A stretch of DNA of 64,000 nt from the NCBI GenBank assembly GCA_014378845.1, contig JACMNB010000007.1:62001-126000 (forward strand). Direction: 5' to 3'. Positions 44,883 to 54,292 of this stretch are shown piece after piece (positions within the stretch are counted from its first letter, which is position 1; the number at the start of each line of letters is the position of its first letter). Made by a program: the position numbers and the translations under genes. The stretch comes from Methylotenera sp. (lineage in GTDB: Bacteria; Pseudomonadota; Gammaproteobacteria; Burkholderiales; Methylophilaceae). The notes beneath the pieces were generated by a model that searched no databases, was not told the origin of the DNA, and worked only from the letters and a program-made list of their open reading frames with translations.

Positions 44883-46349
44883 TTAAGACATTGTTCCGCC
44901 AACCGTTAAGCCATCAATTTTAAGCGTCGGTTGACCAACACCAACTGGCACGCTTTGGCCTTCTTTGCCGCAAGTGCCAACGCCGCTATCCAAGCGCATG
45001 TCGTTGCCAATCATCGAAACCCGCGTTAATACATCAGGTCCATTGCCGATTAAGGTGGCACCTTTGACTGGGTAAGTGATTTTGCCGTCTTCAATCATAT
45101 AGGCTTCGGCTGCGCTAAATACAAATTTACCGCTGGTAATATCCACTTGGCCGCCGCCAAAATTGGCCGCATATAAACCTTTTTTAACGGATTTAATAAT
45201 CTCACTCGGGTCTTTGTCGCCGTTGTGCATGTAGGTATTAGTCATGCGCGGCATTGGAATATGCGCGTAGCTTTCGCGGCGTGCATTGCCAGTAATGGGC
45301 ATGTTCATTAAGCGTGCATTGAGAGTATCTTGTATATAGCCGCGCAAAATGCCATCTTCAATCAGCACGGTTTTATTGGTTTGGTTGCCTTCGTCGTCCA
45401 TGGTTAATGAGCCGCGTCTATCGGCAATCGTTCCGTCATCGACAATAGTAATGCCTTTAGCAGCTACGCGTTTGCCCATCATATTGGCAAATGCGCTACT
45501 GCCTTTGCGGTTAAAATCGCCTTCTAAGCCGTGACCAATCGCCTCGTGCAGCAAAATGCCAGGCCAGCCCGCGCCCAGTACCACTGTCATGCTGCCTGCG
45601 GGGGCAGGGCGCGCGTCAAGATTGACAACCGCTTGATGTACGGCTTTTTTGGCGTAATCTTGCAAAATTTCATCGGTGAAATAACTGTAGTCAAAACGTC
45701 CGCCGCCACCCGATGAGCCTTGTTCGCGACGGCCATTTTGCGCTGCATGCACTTGCACTGTTACCCGTACCAATGGCCGCACATCGGCCGCCATCACGCC
45801 GTCGCTACGCGCTACCATCACTACTTCGTATTCGCCCGCGATGCTTGCCATCACTTGCGTTACGCGCGGGTCTGCGGCTTTGGCAAATTGTTCTAGCCGT
45901 TCCAGCAGCTTAACTTTTGCGTCTGCGCTTAGACTGGCGATTGGGTCTTGCGGTAAATATAGTTGATTGCCGGTTTTAGCTATAATGCTCTTGCCTGTTT
46001 GCTCTAAACCTAAGACTGCGATTGATTTAGTAGCATTAGCAGCGGCTTGCAAAGCTGGCAAATTAATATCATCAGAGTAAGCAAAGGCAGTTTTTTCGCC
46101 GCTGACTGCGCGCACGCCAACACCTTGGTCTATACTAAAATTGCCCGATTTAACTTGGCCTTCTTCTAGCCCCCAAGACTCTGAGCGGGAATATTGAAAG
46201 TACAAATCGGCGTAATCAACTTGGTGCGACATGATGCTGCCTAACACGCTTTGTAAAGCGCTGGTATCAAGGCCCGTGGGTTTGAGCAGCAAATCGTGTG
46301 CGGTTTCAAAATGATTGGCTTTGGTCAACATAATGGCTTCGTTTTTCAT
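44883..46349 (-). CDS. tldD: Metalloprotease TldD
   Basis: TldD and its partner TldE (PmbA) form a heterodimeric zinc peptidase that degrades unfolded peptides, microcin precursors and the CcdA antitoxin in E. coli. The 488-residue product has the zinc motif HEAIGHGLEGD, TIVDDGTIADRRGSLTMDDEG and the C-terminal VGVGQPTLKIDGLTVGG. Its partner gene is not in the window. It lies 117 bases downstream of a nitrilase-family gene, in the conserved order yhdP, nitrilase, tldD. It converges with the EAL-CBS-GGDEF gene with a 15-base gap. Confidence 0.95.
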   Translation of the reverse strand: MKNEAIMLTKANHFETAHDLLLKPTGLDTSALQSVLGSIMSHQVDYADLYFQYSRSESWGLEEGQVKSGNFSIDQGVGVRAVSGEKTAFAYSDDINLPALQAAANATKSIAVLGLEQTGKSIIAKTGNQLYLPQDPIASLSADAKVKLLERLEQFAKAADPRVTQVMASIAGEYEVVMVARSDGVMAADVRPLVRVTVQVHAAQNGRREQGSSGGGGRFDYSYFTDEILQDYAKKAVHQAVVNLDARPAPAGSMTVVLGAGWPGILLHEAIGHGLEGDFNRKGSSAFANMMGKRVAAKGITIVDDGTIADRRGSLTMDDEGNQTNKTVLIEDGILRGYIQDTLNARLMNMPITGNARRESYAHIPMPRMTNTYMHNGDKDPSEIIKSVKKGLYAANFGGGQVDITSGKFVFSAAEAYMIEDGKITYPVKGATLIGNGPDVLTRVSMIGNDMRLDSGVGTCGKEGQSVPVGVGQPTLKIDGLTVGGTMS

Positions 46350-46466
46350 GGTTAATTTCTATAAATATCTAACATTACAACTTTATACTATACCAGTGCG
46401 CACAAAATACACGCTACGTAAATTCTTGAGTTTAAGTATGGTTGGAACGGGTTGTGATGAAATGAT

Positions 46467-47360
46467 TCAGATAGCTTTTATGGTTTTGTGTTTTAACGCA
46501 GGCAAACTTTGACGCAAACTTTTTTGGTAATCTCGGTTAATGTTGGCAATCACAACGCCAGAGCCGCGCGGCAGGCGATCAAGTATTACGCCCCAAGGGT
46601 CAACAATCATGCTGTTGCCGTGCGTTTCGCGGCCAGATAAATGATAGCCCCCTTGCGCAGGTGCAATCACATAGCATAAGTTTTCAATGGCGCGCGCGCG
46701 AATTAAGCTTTCCCAATGCGCTTTGCCGGTTGTTTCGGTAAAAGCCGATGGAATGACAATCATATCAACCTCGCCCATCGCGCGGTACAGCTCGGGAAAG
46801 CGCAAATCGTAACAAACTGACAAGCCAATTTTGCCGTAAGGCGTTTCTACCACCACTACTTCATTGCCCGATTCGATGGTGTTTTCTTCATGATAATGCT
46901 CGGTACCTAAATCTAGGCCAAACAAGTGAATTTTGTCATAGCGCGCAACCTGTACGCCCTTATCGTTATAAACCAAGCAGCTGTTGCGTACTTTGCTGGG
47001 ATAGTTGCTAATAAGCGGAACCGTGCCGCCAATAAGCCAAATTTTATATTTTTTTGCCACTTTGGCTAAAAATCGCTGAATTGGCCCATCACCTACTTTT
47101 TCTCGAACGGCGACTTTATCCAATGCTTTTAAGCCCATAATGCAAAAATATTCAGGCAACACCACAATGTTTGCGCCTTGCTCGGCAGCAATTGCAATCA
47201 GCCGTTCGGCTTCAATTAAATTAGACGCAACGTTGGGGCTAGAGGCCATTTGAATGCCGGCAACTTTGACCAAACTGGAGTTGGCTTCATCAGTTTTGCT
47301 TAATTTAGCTAAGTTAGATTTTTCAAAGCTAACCGTTTTAGTTCGCGCGGTAATTGGCAT
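46467..47360 (-). CDS. Carbon-nitrogen hydrolase (nitrilase superfamily, Nit1/omega-amidase-like)
   Basis: The 297-residue product has the Glu-Lys-Cys triad: Glu70 in VVLPEYF, Lys143 in RYDKIHLF and Cys183 in GLSVCYDLRFPELYR. This sequence is typical of the Nit branch that hydrolyses deaminated glutathione or omega-amides, rather than true nitriles. It lies between yhdP and tldD on the same strand, an arrangement common in betaproteobacteria. I chose the ATG at 47360 behind AAGAAAG; a GTG two codons upstream (47366) is also possible. The N-terminus has about 30 extra residues before the conserved domain. Confidence 0.88.
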   Translation of the reverse strand: MPITARTKTVSFEKSNLAKLSKTDEANSSLVKVAGIQMASSPNVASNLIEAERLIAIAAEQGANIVVLPEYFCIMGLKALDKVAVREKVGDGPIQRFLAKVAKKYKIWLIGGTVPLISNYPSKVRNSCLVYNDKGVQVARYDKIHLFGLDLGTEHYHEENTIESGNEVVVVETPYGKIGLSVCYDLRFPELYRAMGEVDMIVIPSAFTETTGKAHWESLIRARAIENLCYVIAPAQGGYHLSGRETHGNSMIVDPWGVILDRLPRGSGVVIANINRDYQKSLRQSLPALKHKTIKAI

Positions 47361-47387
47361 GATCACTTTCTTATTTTTGTCTAACTT

Positions 47388-50300
47388 TTAAGGATGCAAA
47401 GGCGATTTATTGCTAGGCTTTTGCGCTTCACTCTTCTCTGATTCTACCTCTACTGGTTTGTCCCATGTGCCAGTAATCACATATTCACTTTGAATAATCT
47501 TATTAAAAGGGTCTTTAAGTAGCTTTTGCGCAACAAATGCAGCAACGCCTGCAATTGGCCCACCTGCAAACGCCGCTAATGATAGGCTATCGCTAATGTG
47601 CGGCCGCACTTTTATTTTTAAGTTTTGCGTTTTAGTTTTTAAGTTAGTTTCACCTTTAATTTTAGCTTCTGCTGCTGGCCCATCCATCAAAAAATCGTTA
47701 CTACGCAAAATACCTTGATCAATTTTAGCGCTTGCAGTAATTTTATCAAACGCAAAGCCATCGCTAAATAAATCTCTAAAGTCTAAACTAAGGCGTCTGG
47801 GCAAACTTTGTAGGCTGAGTAATCCTAATAAACGGCCCACACTTGGGTCAACTTTTAAAAATTGGCCTTTAGTAGCCTCTAATTTTACATTGCCGCTTAA
47901 GCCATCGGTATCAAATTGATGCGGGCTGCCAGGCCATTGCAGCTGGCCAGTCACTTCTGCATCGCCACCTTTCACAACGTCGGGCTGTCCGAATCTTTTC
48001 AAGGTATTGCCAATGTTGTTGGTGCTCAATACAAATTTTAAATTGGTATTGGGGCCGCGTGTCCAATTATGCCAACTACCCACTGCCGATAACGTGCTAT
48101 CAGGATTAATAATTTTAAGCTTTTGAATGGTCCAATCGTCGCCTGTTTCAAAGGCATTAAGCTCTAACGCGCCTAATTTTTTATTGCCAATTTGAAAATT
48201 TTCGGCCGTTACATCTAAAGCGGGATATTCGCGACCAAGCTTTTTAAAGTCTTTATTGGGTGCGGATTTTGGCTCAATTTTTTTAGCCGCATCATCATTA
48301 TTTGCAATCGTTAAGTTCTTTAAACGCGCAATAATTTTGCCGTTGCCAGCACTTTGCCACTCGGCGTCACCTGTAATTTCTTGGCTATCAATCACCATTT
48401 TAAGGCCGGTTGCACTTGGTTCTGCTAACACGGTTAACGCAGTCAAGCGTCGGCCGTATAAATCGAGCTTTTGCACCGCAAGTTCCGTTTTGTTAATTAA
48501 CAAAGGCGCGTTAGTTTTGGCGGCTCTAGGTTTATTGAATAGCGCAACCCAATCATCGGCGTTCAAATAATCTAACTTGCCATGTAACGAAATGCCTGCT
48601 TGCGTTGGCAAAACGGCAGTTGTACCGATACCAATATCGCCGCGCTCAAATGCCAATTTACCGGCCTGTTCTGTACGCATAATTTTTGCGTTAATTGCGT
48701 CGCCATAGTTAATCTGCACGCTATCACTCGTTGGATTAAGCTGTTTTTTCTCTAAGCTTAAAGCAATTTCTTGATTAGCAGGCTTGTTAAACGGGGCTGG
48801 CAGATTGATCGCCATTCCCAACAAATTAGAGCGCACACTCATATTAACAAGTGGTTTTTTAATACTAATTTCACCTGCCCAATCGGCGTTACCTTGCATA
48901 CTTTCCGTGAGCGGATTGATTGTGAGTTTTTTAATATTAGCATCGCTAATGCGCCCGTTGGCATTAATAATTAATGCTTTATCTGCGCCGGTTTTTAGGC
49001 TAAATAGCGCAGCATTGCCAAGCACCTCGGTGCTAATATTTTGTGCGCTTAAACTATTTTCGGTAAAGTTTAAGGTGCCGTTAAGCTTGGCTAATTCTGG
49101 CAGGCTGATATCAGGATTGGCAAAAATAGTGCCATTATTAATTTTATAACTGCCTTTGTATTGAGATTTTTCTAAATGCTTCATTGGAATTTTAAGCAGT
49201 AACGACAATCTGCCGTTTCCTGCCGTTTTTAGATCATCGGTAAACCCTTGCGTCACCAATTTTACAGGGCTTTGGTTTACAAATTTAATGCCATCTGGCG
49301 CTGGGCTATCCACTTCACTAGTAATAATCAGCATCGGTGAATCGGCGTCTAACTGTGGAATCTCGGTTTTACTGCTGATAATTTTATTGCCATAAATGTG
49401 GCCTTTGTTGGCGTTCAGTTCCATGCGTTTGCCTTCAAATAGCAGGTCTAAACCTAGGCCTTCAATCTCTGGCCAGCCCGTGCCGTACTCTAGTAAAGCA
49501 TCACTAATTTTGGCCGTGACTCTAAAAACGCCGATATTTTTATCAAGCTGATTTTTGCTATTTACAAACGGAAAATCATCTAGATTACCATTGACGGTTA
49601 CATTCACATCTTCTACCCGGCCGGCTAAAATGGTGGTGTCTAGCCAATGAATGGTGGGCGCGCCCAAAATAAGTGGATAGTAAAACGGCGCAAATTTGGC
49701 ATTGCCTTTGCTAAATTTGCCCCTTAAATCTAAACGGCCGCCTTTGACATTATTTATGTCAACACTAGCGTTAACCGTGCCGGTGATATGCGGGCTGGTA
49801 ATAAACAGCTCTTTCGCGCTGACGAGTGTTTTGCCATCCTTAATTGCCCAATTTATCTCGCCATTAAGTTTGTCGGCGGGCACTGGCCAACGCAAAATAT
49901 CTTTAAATTCCAACAGGGCATTTTGCGATTGCAGAATTACTTGGCCGCCTTTTTCATTGGTATTTAATGTTCCCGTTAAATTTTTAAAGCCAGGTATTTT
50001 GTTGGTGGGCGAAATGCTTAATTGCTTAAATACGGTAGCAAACTGATATTGGCTGGGCTTATTACCAGCGCCCTCCCAGTGCAGATGCGGCGCTTGCAGT
50101 TCGCCCGTTGGAGCGAGAGAGTTTAACCAAGCCAATGTGATTTCAGGCAAGCGCAAATAAGGCGTCAGTTGATTAATGGCTGCTAAGTTTAACGCATCTA
50201 GCTTAATATCACTACGCACCCACGGCTTGCCATTTTTAAGGCTAGTAGAATAATAGCCGTTGCCATTATTAATGCTAAAGCCCGTGTTAGTGGTGAGCAT

Positions 50301-51299
50301 AATATGGTCAGCGCGAATGGTTTGCGTCTGTTTAAAGTCGCTCCAATCAAGATCCCCAGAAAATGTTTTAGCGATAAATGGCGCATTTGGCTTGCCCGTG
50401 GCCGCGTTTATATTGGCAATTGATAAATTGGATACATTGGCCTTAATGGCCGTTTTCTCGATGCGGGCGTTGCCAAAATCTAGAGAAATGGTCGCGTCTC
50501 CAACGCCACTTTGTACGTCAAGCGTTTGATTTAAAATGGTGTAATCGGCCCAAGGCTTCCACACAGATAACTCGGCCTTGGTAAGCTTGGTAGAAACGCT
50601 GCCTTGCCATTGCATTAATTGTGTTACATCACGCCCAATAAAATGGCCGCTGGCGGTAATAGCTTGGTTGCTGCCCACCGATGGTAGCGCGCTTAGGGTA
50701 AAGGTATGCCGCCCAAATAAGCTTTGAAAGGCAGGATTGCTAAGCATTAAGTTGACTTGATTGAGCGCAAGAGGCGGCGCTTGGCGCAGCTCATCTTGCC
50801 AAATCACTTGCGCGTTTTTTATAGTCAGCTGCGATTGGCTTAAGAGCCAATTAGGAAAATCAGGTTTACTTGCGTCGCCTAAAGGAATGCCCGCCAAAAA
50901 AATGTGGCCATTAGGCATACGGCGTATGGTTAAGACTGGGCTATTGACTAATAAATTGGCTAGTTTTGGGCGCAATAACGGCACGCTAATCCAAGATAAA
51001 GTGGCCTCTACATTGGGCAATTTAAGTGCGGCGCGGTTTTGTGCGTCATATAAATCCACATCAAACAGCGCAATATGCGGAGAAAAGCCATCCCAAGAGG
51101 TATAAATATTGCCAATGGATATTTTTTGCTGTGCGACTTTGCTGGCATAAGCCGCAATATCGTTTTTATAAGCATCAATATTAGGGAATAATAAAAAGCG
51201 CACCGCCAACAAAGCCACTATAAAAATAATCACCAAAAGCAATAAAAAGTAGGATAGCCAGCCGCTTATTCTTTTACTGATGTTTTTGTTAAGTGTCAT
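47388..51299 (-). CDS. yhdP: YhdP-family AsmA-like outer-membrane lipid transport protein
   Basis: YhdP is one of the large AsmA-like proteins thought to bridge the periplasm and carry phospholipid toward the outer membrane. The 1303-residue product has one N-terminal membrane segment (about 12-34, LSYFLLLLVIIFIVALLAV), a long DUF3971 and AsmA-like body of repeated beta segments, and the C-terminal AsmA part with LSLQSLPRRLSLDFRDLF, a highly conserved YhdP signature. Length is near that of E. coli YhdP (1266). It lies 27 bases upstream of the nitrilase gene. Confidence 0.92.
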   Translation of the reverse strand: MTLNKNISKRISGWLSYFLLLLVIIFIVALLAVRFLLFPNIDAYKNDIAAYASKVAQQKISIGNIYTSWDGFSPHIALFDVDLYDAQNRAALKLPNVEATLSWISVPLLRPKLANLLVNSPVLTIRRMPNGHIFLAGIPLGDASKPDFPNWLLSQSQLTIKNAQVIWQDELRQAPPLALNQVNLMLSNPAFQSLFGRHTFTLSALPSVGSNQAITASGHFIGRDVTQLMQWQGSVSTKLTKAELSVWKPWADYTILNQTLDVQSGVGDATISLDFGNARIEKTAIKANVSNLSIANINAATGKPNAPFIAKTFSGDLDWSDFKQTQTIRADHIMLTTNTGFSINNGNGYYSTSLKNGKPWVRSDIKLDALNLAAINQLTPYLRLPEITLAWLNSLAPTGELQAPHLHWEGAGNKPSQYQFATVFKQLSISPTNKIPGFKNLTGTLNTNEKGGQVILQSQNALLEFKDILRWPVPADKLNGEINWAIKDGKTLVSAKELFITSPHITGTVNASVDINNVKGGRLDLRGKFSKGNAKFAPFYYPLILGAPTIHWLDTTILAGRVEDVNVTVNGNLDDFPFVNSKNQLDKNIGVFRVTAKISDALLEYGTGWPEIEGLGLDLLFEGKRMELNANKGHIYGNKIISSKTEIPQLDADSPMLIITSEVDSPAPDGIKFVNQSPVKLVTQGFTDDLKTAGNGRLSLLLKIPMKHLEKSQYKGSYKINNGTIFANPDISLPELAKLNGTLNFTENSLSAQNISTEVLGNAALFSLKTGADKALIINANGRISDANIKKLTINPLTESMQGNADWAGEISIKKPLVNMSVRSNLLGMAINLPAPFNKPANQEIALSLEKKQLNPTSDSVQINYGDAINAKIMRTEQAGKLAFERGDIGIGTTAVLPTQAGISLHGKLDYLNADDWVALFNKPRAAKTNAPLLINKTELAVQKLDLYGRRLTALTVLAEPSATGLKMVIDSQEITGDAEWQSAGNGKIIARLKNLTIANNDDAAKKIEPKSAPNKDFKKLGREYPALDVTAENFQIGNKKLGALELNAFETGDDWTIQKLKIINPDSTLSAVGSWHNWTRGPNTNLKFVLSTNNIGNTLKRFGQPDVVKGGDAEVTGQLQWPGSPHQFDTDGLSGNVKLEATKGQFLKVDPSVGRLLGLLSLQSLPRRLSLDFRDLFSDGFAFDKITASAKIDQGILRSNDFLMDGPAAEAKIKGETNLKTKTQNLKIKVRPHISDSLSLAAFAGGPIAGVAAFVAQKLLKDPFNKIIQSEYVITGTWDKPVEVESEKSEAQKPSNKSPLHP

Positions 51300-51488
51300 T
51301 ACTTTTTTAAGGCGTGTTGTTTAACGCGTATTGTGCAGTGTTAGGGCTAGAGGCTTATTTTACTGTAAATTAGTTAAATACTTTGTTAATAAATCGTAAA
51401 GACTTATTAAGAGATGTGCATGAATTACTTTAGAATAACGCCCTTTAGCTCATTTGGCTGACATCTGTGACCAAAGTTTGGAAACCCG

Positions 51489-53414
51489 TTGATTCAATTT
51501 AAAAATTTAAGCTTAGTGCGCGGCGTAAAAATATTACTGGAAGCAGCCTCTTTTCAACTGCATCCGGGCCATAAAGTGGGTTTAACAGGCGCTAATGGCG
51601 CTGGAAAATCCTCTCTTTTTGCATTATTACGCGGCGAATTACACCAAGAAGTCGGCGATTTAGACATTCCGCCGCAATGGGTGATTGCGCACGTGGCGCA
51701 AGAGATGACCGATTTAAACCAAGCTGCGCTTGAATTTACTTTAGATGGCGATGCTGAGTTGCGAGAGATTGAGCAAGCTTTAATTCAAGCTGAAGAGAAT
51801 CACCAAGGCGAAAAAATTGCCGATTTACATCACCGGCTGACTGATATTGAAGGCTACAGCGCCAAAGCGCGCGCCGCTGCGTTACTAGATGGCCTTGGTT
51901 TTGCGCAGACCGATTTGGCGCGCCCTGTTAGCGATTTTTCTGGCGGTTGGCGTGTGCGGCTTAATTTAGCCCGCGCGTTGATGTGCCGGAGTGATTTATT
52001 ATTGCTGGATGAACCAACCAATCACTTAGATTTAGACGCAGTTTACTGGCTAGAAAGCTGGCTACGCGAATATCGCGGAACGCTTGTGCTGATTTCGCAT
52101 GACCGCGATTTTTTAGATGCGGTGGTGAATAATGTACTGCACATCGAACAACAGCGCATTACGCTTTATCGCGGCGGTTATAGTGATTTCGAGCGGCAAC
52201 GCGGCGAGAAACTCGCGCTGCAACAAGCTATGTTTGAAAAGCAGCAGCGCAAGGTTGCGCATTTGCACAGCTATATTGACCGATTTCGCGTGCAGGCCAC
52301 CAAAGCGCGCCAAGCGCAAAGCCGAATAAAAGCATTAGAGCGCATGGAAATGATTTCTGCCGCGCATATTGACTCGCAGTTTAACTTTGAGTTTCGTGCA
52401 CCCATCAGTGCGCCAGACCCGCTGCTGGTGTTAGATGATGTCAACGCAGGCTATACCGATAAAACCATTTTAAACAAGGCATTACTCACTATTCGCCCGG
52501 GCGAGCGTATTGGTTTGCTGGGTAAAAATGGCGCGGGTAAATCAACCTTAATTAAGTTGCTGGCAGCAGAGTTAAGCCCTTTAAGTGGCAAACGTGTGGA
52601 AGGCAAAGACTTGCGCATCGGTTATTTTGCGCAACATCAGTTAGAGCAATTGCGTTTAAATGAATCGCCGCTGCAACACATGCTGCGCTTGGACAACACA
52701 ACACGCGAGCAAGAACATTTGAATTATCTTGGCGGTTTCGATTTTAAAGGCGATATGGCCAGAAATAGCATCGAAAACTTTTCTGGCGGCGAAAAATCGC
52801 GTTTGGCGTTAGCCCTGCTGATTTGGACGCGGCCAAATTTGTTATTATTGGATGAGCCAACTAACCATTTGGATTTAGAAATGCGCCATGCTTTGACGTT
52901 AGCGTTGCAAGATTACGGTGGTGGCGTAATTTTGGTTTCGCACGACCGCGCATTATTACGCGCCAGTTGCGATAATTTTGTGCTAGTTGCTAATGGTAGC
53001 GTGACGCCGTTTGACGGCGATTTAGACGATTACAAAAATTGGCTGGCGAGTCAAAAAATACACAATAGCGATTCCATGCAAACCAATAGCCATGCGGCTT
53101 CTGGCGTAGCTCAAGATAATAAAAATAGTAACAATTATGCGCAAAATAAAGCAGAACGCCAAGCCAGAATTGTCGCGCGCAGGCCTTTGTTAAAAGAATG
53201 CAGCCAAATTGAAGCGCATTTAGAAAAGTGGAGTATGGAAAAATCGCACATCGACGCGCGCCTAAACGAGCCGCAATTGTATGAAAATGCCGATAAAACT
53301 GAATTGCAAAACTTGCTAAGAAAACAAGCTGATTTAACGCAACACAGTGAAGAAGCCGAGCAGCGCTGGCTGACGATTCATGAAGAACTGGAAGCTTTGC
53401 CTGAAATTGATTAG
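51489..53414 (+). CDS. yheS: ABC-F family ATPase, YheS type
   Basis: ABC-F proteins are soluble twin ATPases that act on the ribosome. The 641-residue product has two ATPase domains: the first has GANGAGKSS, the signature SDFSGGWRVRL and LLLLDEPTNHLD; the second has GKNGAGKST, ENFSGGEKSRL and LLLLDEPTNHLD. The linker HLHSYIDRFRVQATKARQAQ between them is the P-site tRNA-interaction motif, and a C-terminal coiled coil follows (about 550-640). Sequence landmarks follow E. coli YheS closely throughout. The start is TTG at 51489 (MIQFKNLSLVRG), with GGAAA upstream; no ATG is near. Confidence 0.94.
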   Translation: MIQFKNLSLVRGVKILLEAASFQLHPGHKVGLTGANGAGKSSLFALLRGELHQEVGDLDIPPQWVIAHVAQEMTDLNQAALEFTLDGDAELREIEQALIQAEENHQGEKIADLHHRLTDIEGYSAKARAAALLDGLGFAQTDLARPVSDFSGGWRVRLNLARALMCRSDLLLLDEPTNHLDLDAVYWLESWLREYRGTLVLISHDRDFLDAVVNNVLHIEQQRITLYRGGYSDFERQRGEKLALQQAMFEKQQRKVAHLHSYIDRFRVQATKARQAQSRIKALERMEMISAAHIDSQFNFEFRAPISAPDPLLVLDDVNAGYTDKTILNKALLTIRPGERIGLLGKNGAGKSTLIKLLAAELSPLSGKRVEGKDLRIGYFAQHQLEQLRLNESPLQHMLRLDNTTREQEHLNYLGGFDFKGDMARNSIENFSGGEKSRLALALLIWTRPNLLLLDEPTNHLDLEMRHALTLALQDYGGGVILVSHDRALLRASCDNFVLVANGSVTPFDGDLDDYKNWLASQKIHNSDSMQTNSHAASGVAQDNKNSNNYAQNKAERQARIVARRPLLKECSQIEAHLEKWSMEKSHIDARLNEPQLYENADKTELQNLLRKQADLTQHSEEAEQRWLTIHEELEALPEID

Positions 53415-53423
53415 ATAATTTGT

Positions 53424-53595
53424 GGTTCGACAAGCTCACTACGAACGCATACTGGTTACCAAAAATGGGAACTGGTTTACCACGAATAGGGTTTTGATAG
53501 TTCCGTTAATCCTGAGCTTGTAGCCAGAAATGGAAATTGTTTGACCACGAATAGGGTTGTGATGTTCCCGTTCGTCCTGAGCTTGTCGAAGGAAG
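53424..53595. repeat. Inverted-repeat-flanked element with internal direct duplication
   Basis: The outer arms are TTCGACAAGCTCACTACGAA (from 53424) and its inverse near 53569-53592 (CGTTCGTCCTGAGCTTGTCG). Inside, a block starting ACCACGAATAGGGTT occurs at 53479 and again at 53544, 65 bases apart, each followed by GTTCC..GTT..TCCTGAGCTTGT. The element fills most of the gap after the ABC-F gene. It resembles the CGTTCGTGCTGAGCTTGTCG-type intergenic repeats that I recall from other proteobacteria. Confidence 0.75.
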
Positions 53596-53673
53596 ATTTA
53601 AACGTTGCAATTAAAACCTTGCAATTAAAACCTTGCAACAAAAATTTAGCCATTCAATATGAAAGAAGAAATT

Positions 53674-54231
53674 ATGATGGATTATTCAAAACGCTTAAAC
53701 CTGCTACACGCCTTGTGCTTGGCCGAAACTTACCATGATGGCGGCGCGCCCAATATGGATTTAAACACCTTAAAAGCAGAAGAATCTGCACATTATTTAG
53801 CGAGTTTTTTAACTTTTCGCGCCATTCAAGCAGCAGGTCGAGAGCCAGCCGAGGAATACAAAAATAACATTGAGATGCTCAGCGTTTACCAATGCTTTGG
53901 CACCTTGATATTTGCGTTTTTAACGCTGCCATTAACAAAAGAAAGCATCAATCCTGATTTAACTGCCGCACAAGTTGTCATCGCAAAAACATTATTTGCA
54001 AGTTTACCCGATGCTGAATTGATCGACATTATTGAAAGTGGATTTAATAAATTTAAACTGATTGGCGACGCCGAAGCCGAGCACTGGAGCGAGTTTCGAG
54101 AGAATGTCGATAAGCTTACGGTGAGTTTTGTCATCGCGGGCACTGAGGATGACAGCCCGCACAGCAAAGAAGAAGTGCTGCCAATTTTTGGGCAAATGCT
54201 TAGCCAACTATGCGAAGCGTTTGAAACTTAA
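53674..54231 (+). CDS. Hypothetical protein, predicted soluble and helical
   Basis: I do not recognise this protein. The 185-residue product is acidic and mostly helical by appearance, with one hydrophobic stretch (CFGTLIFAFLTLPLT) that is too short and isolated to be a safe membrane segment. It has no signal peptide. I chose the ATG at 53674 because AAAGAAG lies just upstream. Starts at 53659 (MKEEIM) or 53677 are also possible. It lies downstream of a repeat element and 61 bases before the lipoprotein hydrolase gene, which may be co-transcribed. Codon use looks like its neighbours. Confidence 0.7.
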   Translation: MMDYSKRLNLLHALCLAETYHDGGAPNMDLNTLKAEESAHYLASFLTFRAIQAAGREPAEEYKNNIEMLSVYQCFGTLIFAFLTLPLTKESINPDLTAAQVVIAKTLFASLPDAELIDIIESGFNKFKLIGDAEAEHWSEFRENVDKLTVSFVIAGTEDDSPHSKEEVLPIFGQMLSQLCEAFET

Positions 54232-54292
54232 GCTTATTGAAACTTACTAGTAGCTGAAACTAAGCAACTGTTTTTCGAGTCCATAATTTTAG

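Noticed and set aside
44873-44888. TCTTAAG-GA-CTTAAGA inverted repeat as a terminator between the EAL-CBS-GGDEF gene and tldD
   Set aside because: It overlaps the tldD stop, is AT-rich with a two-base loop, and has no T run.
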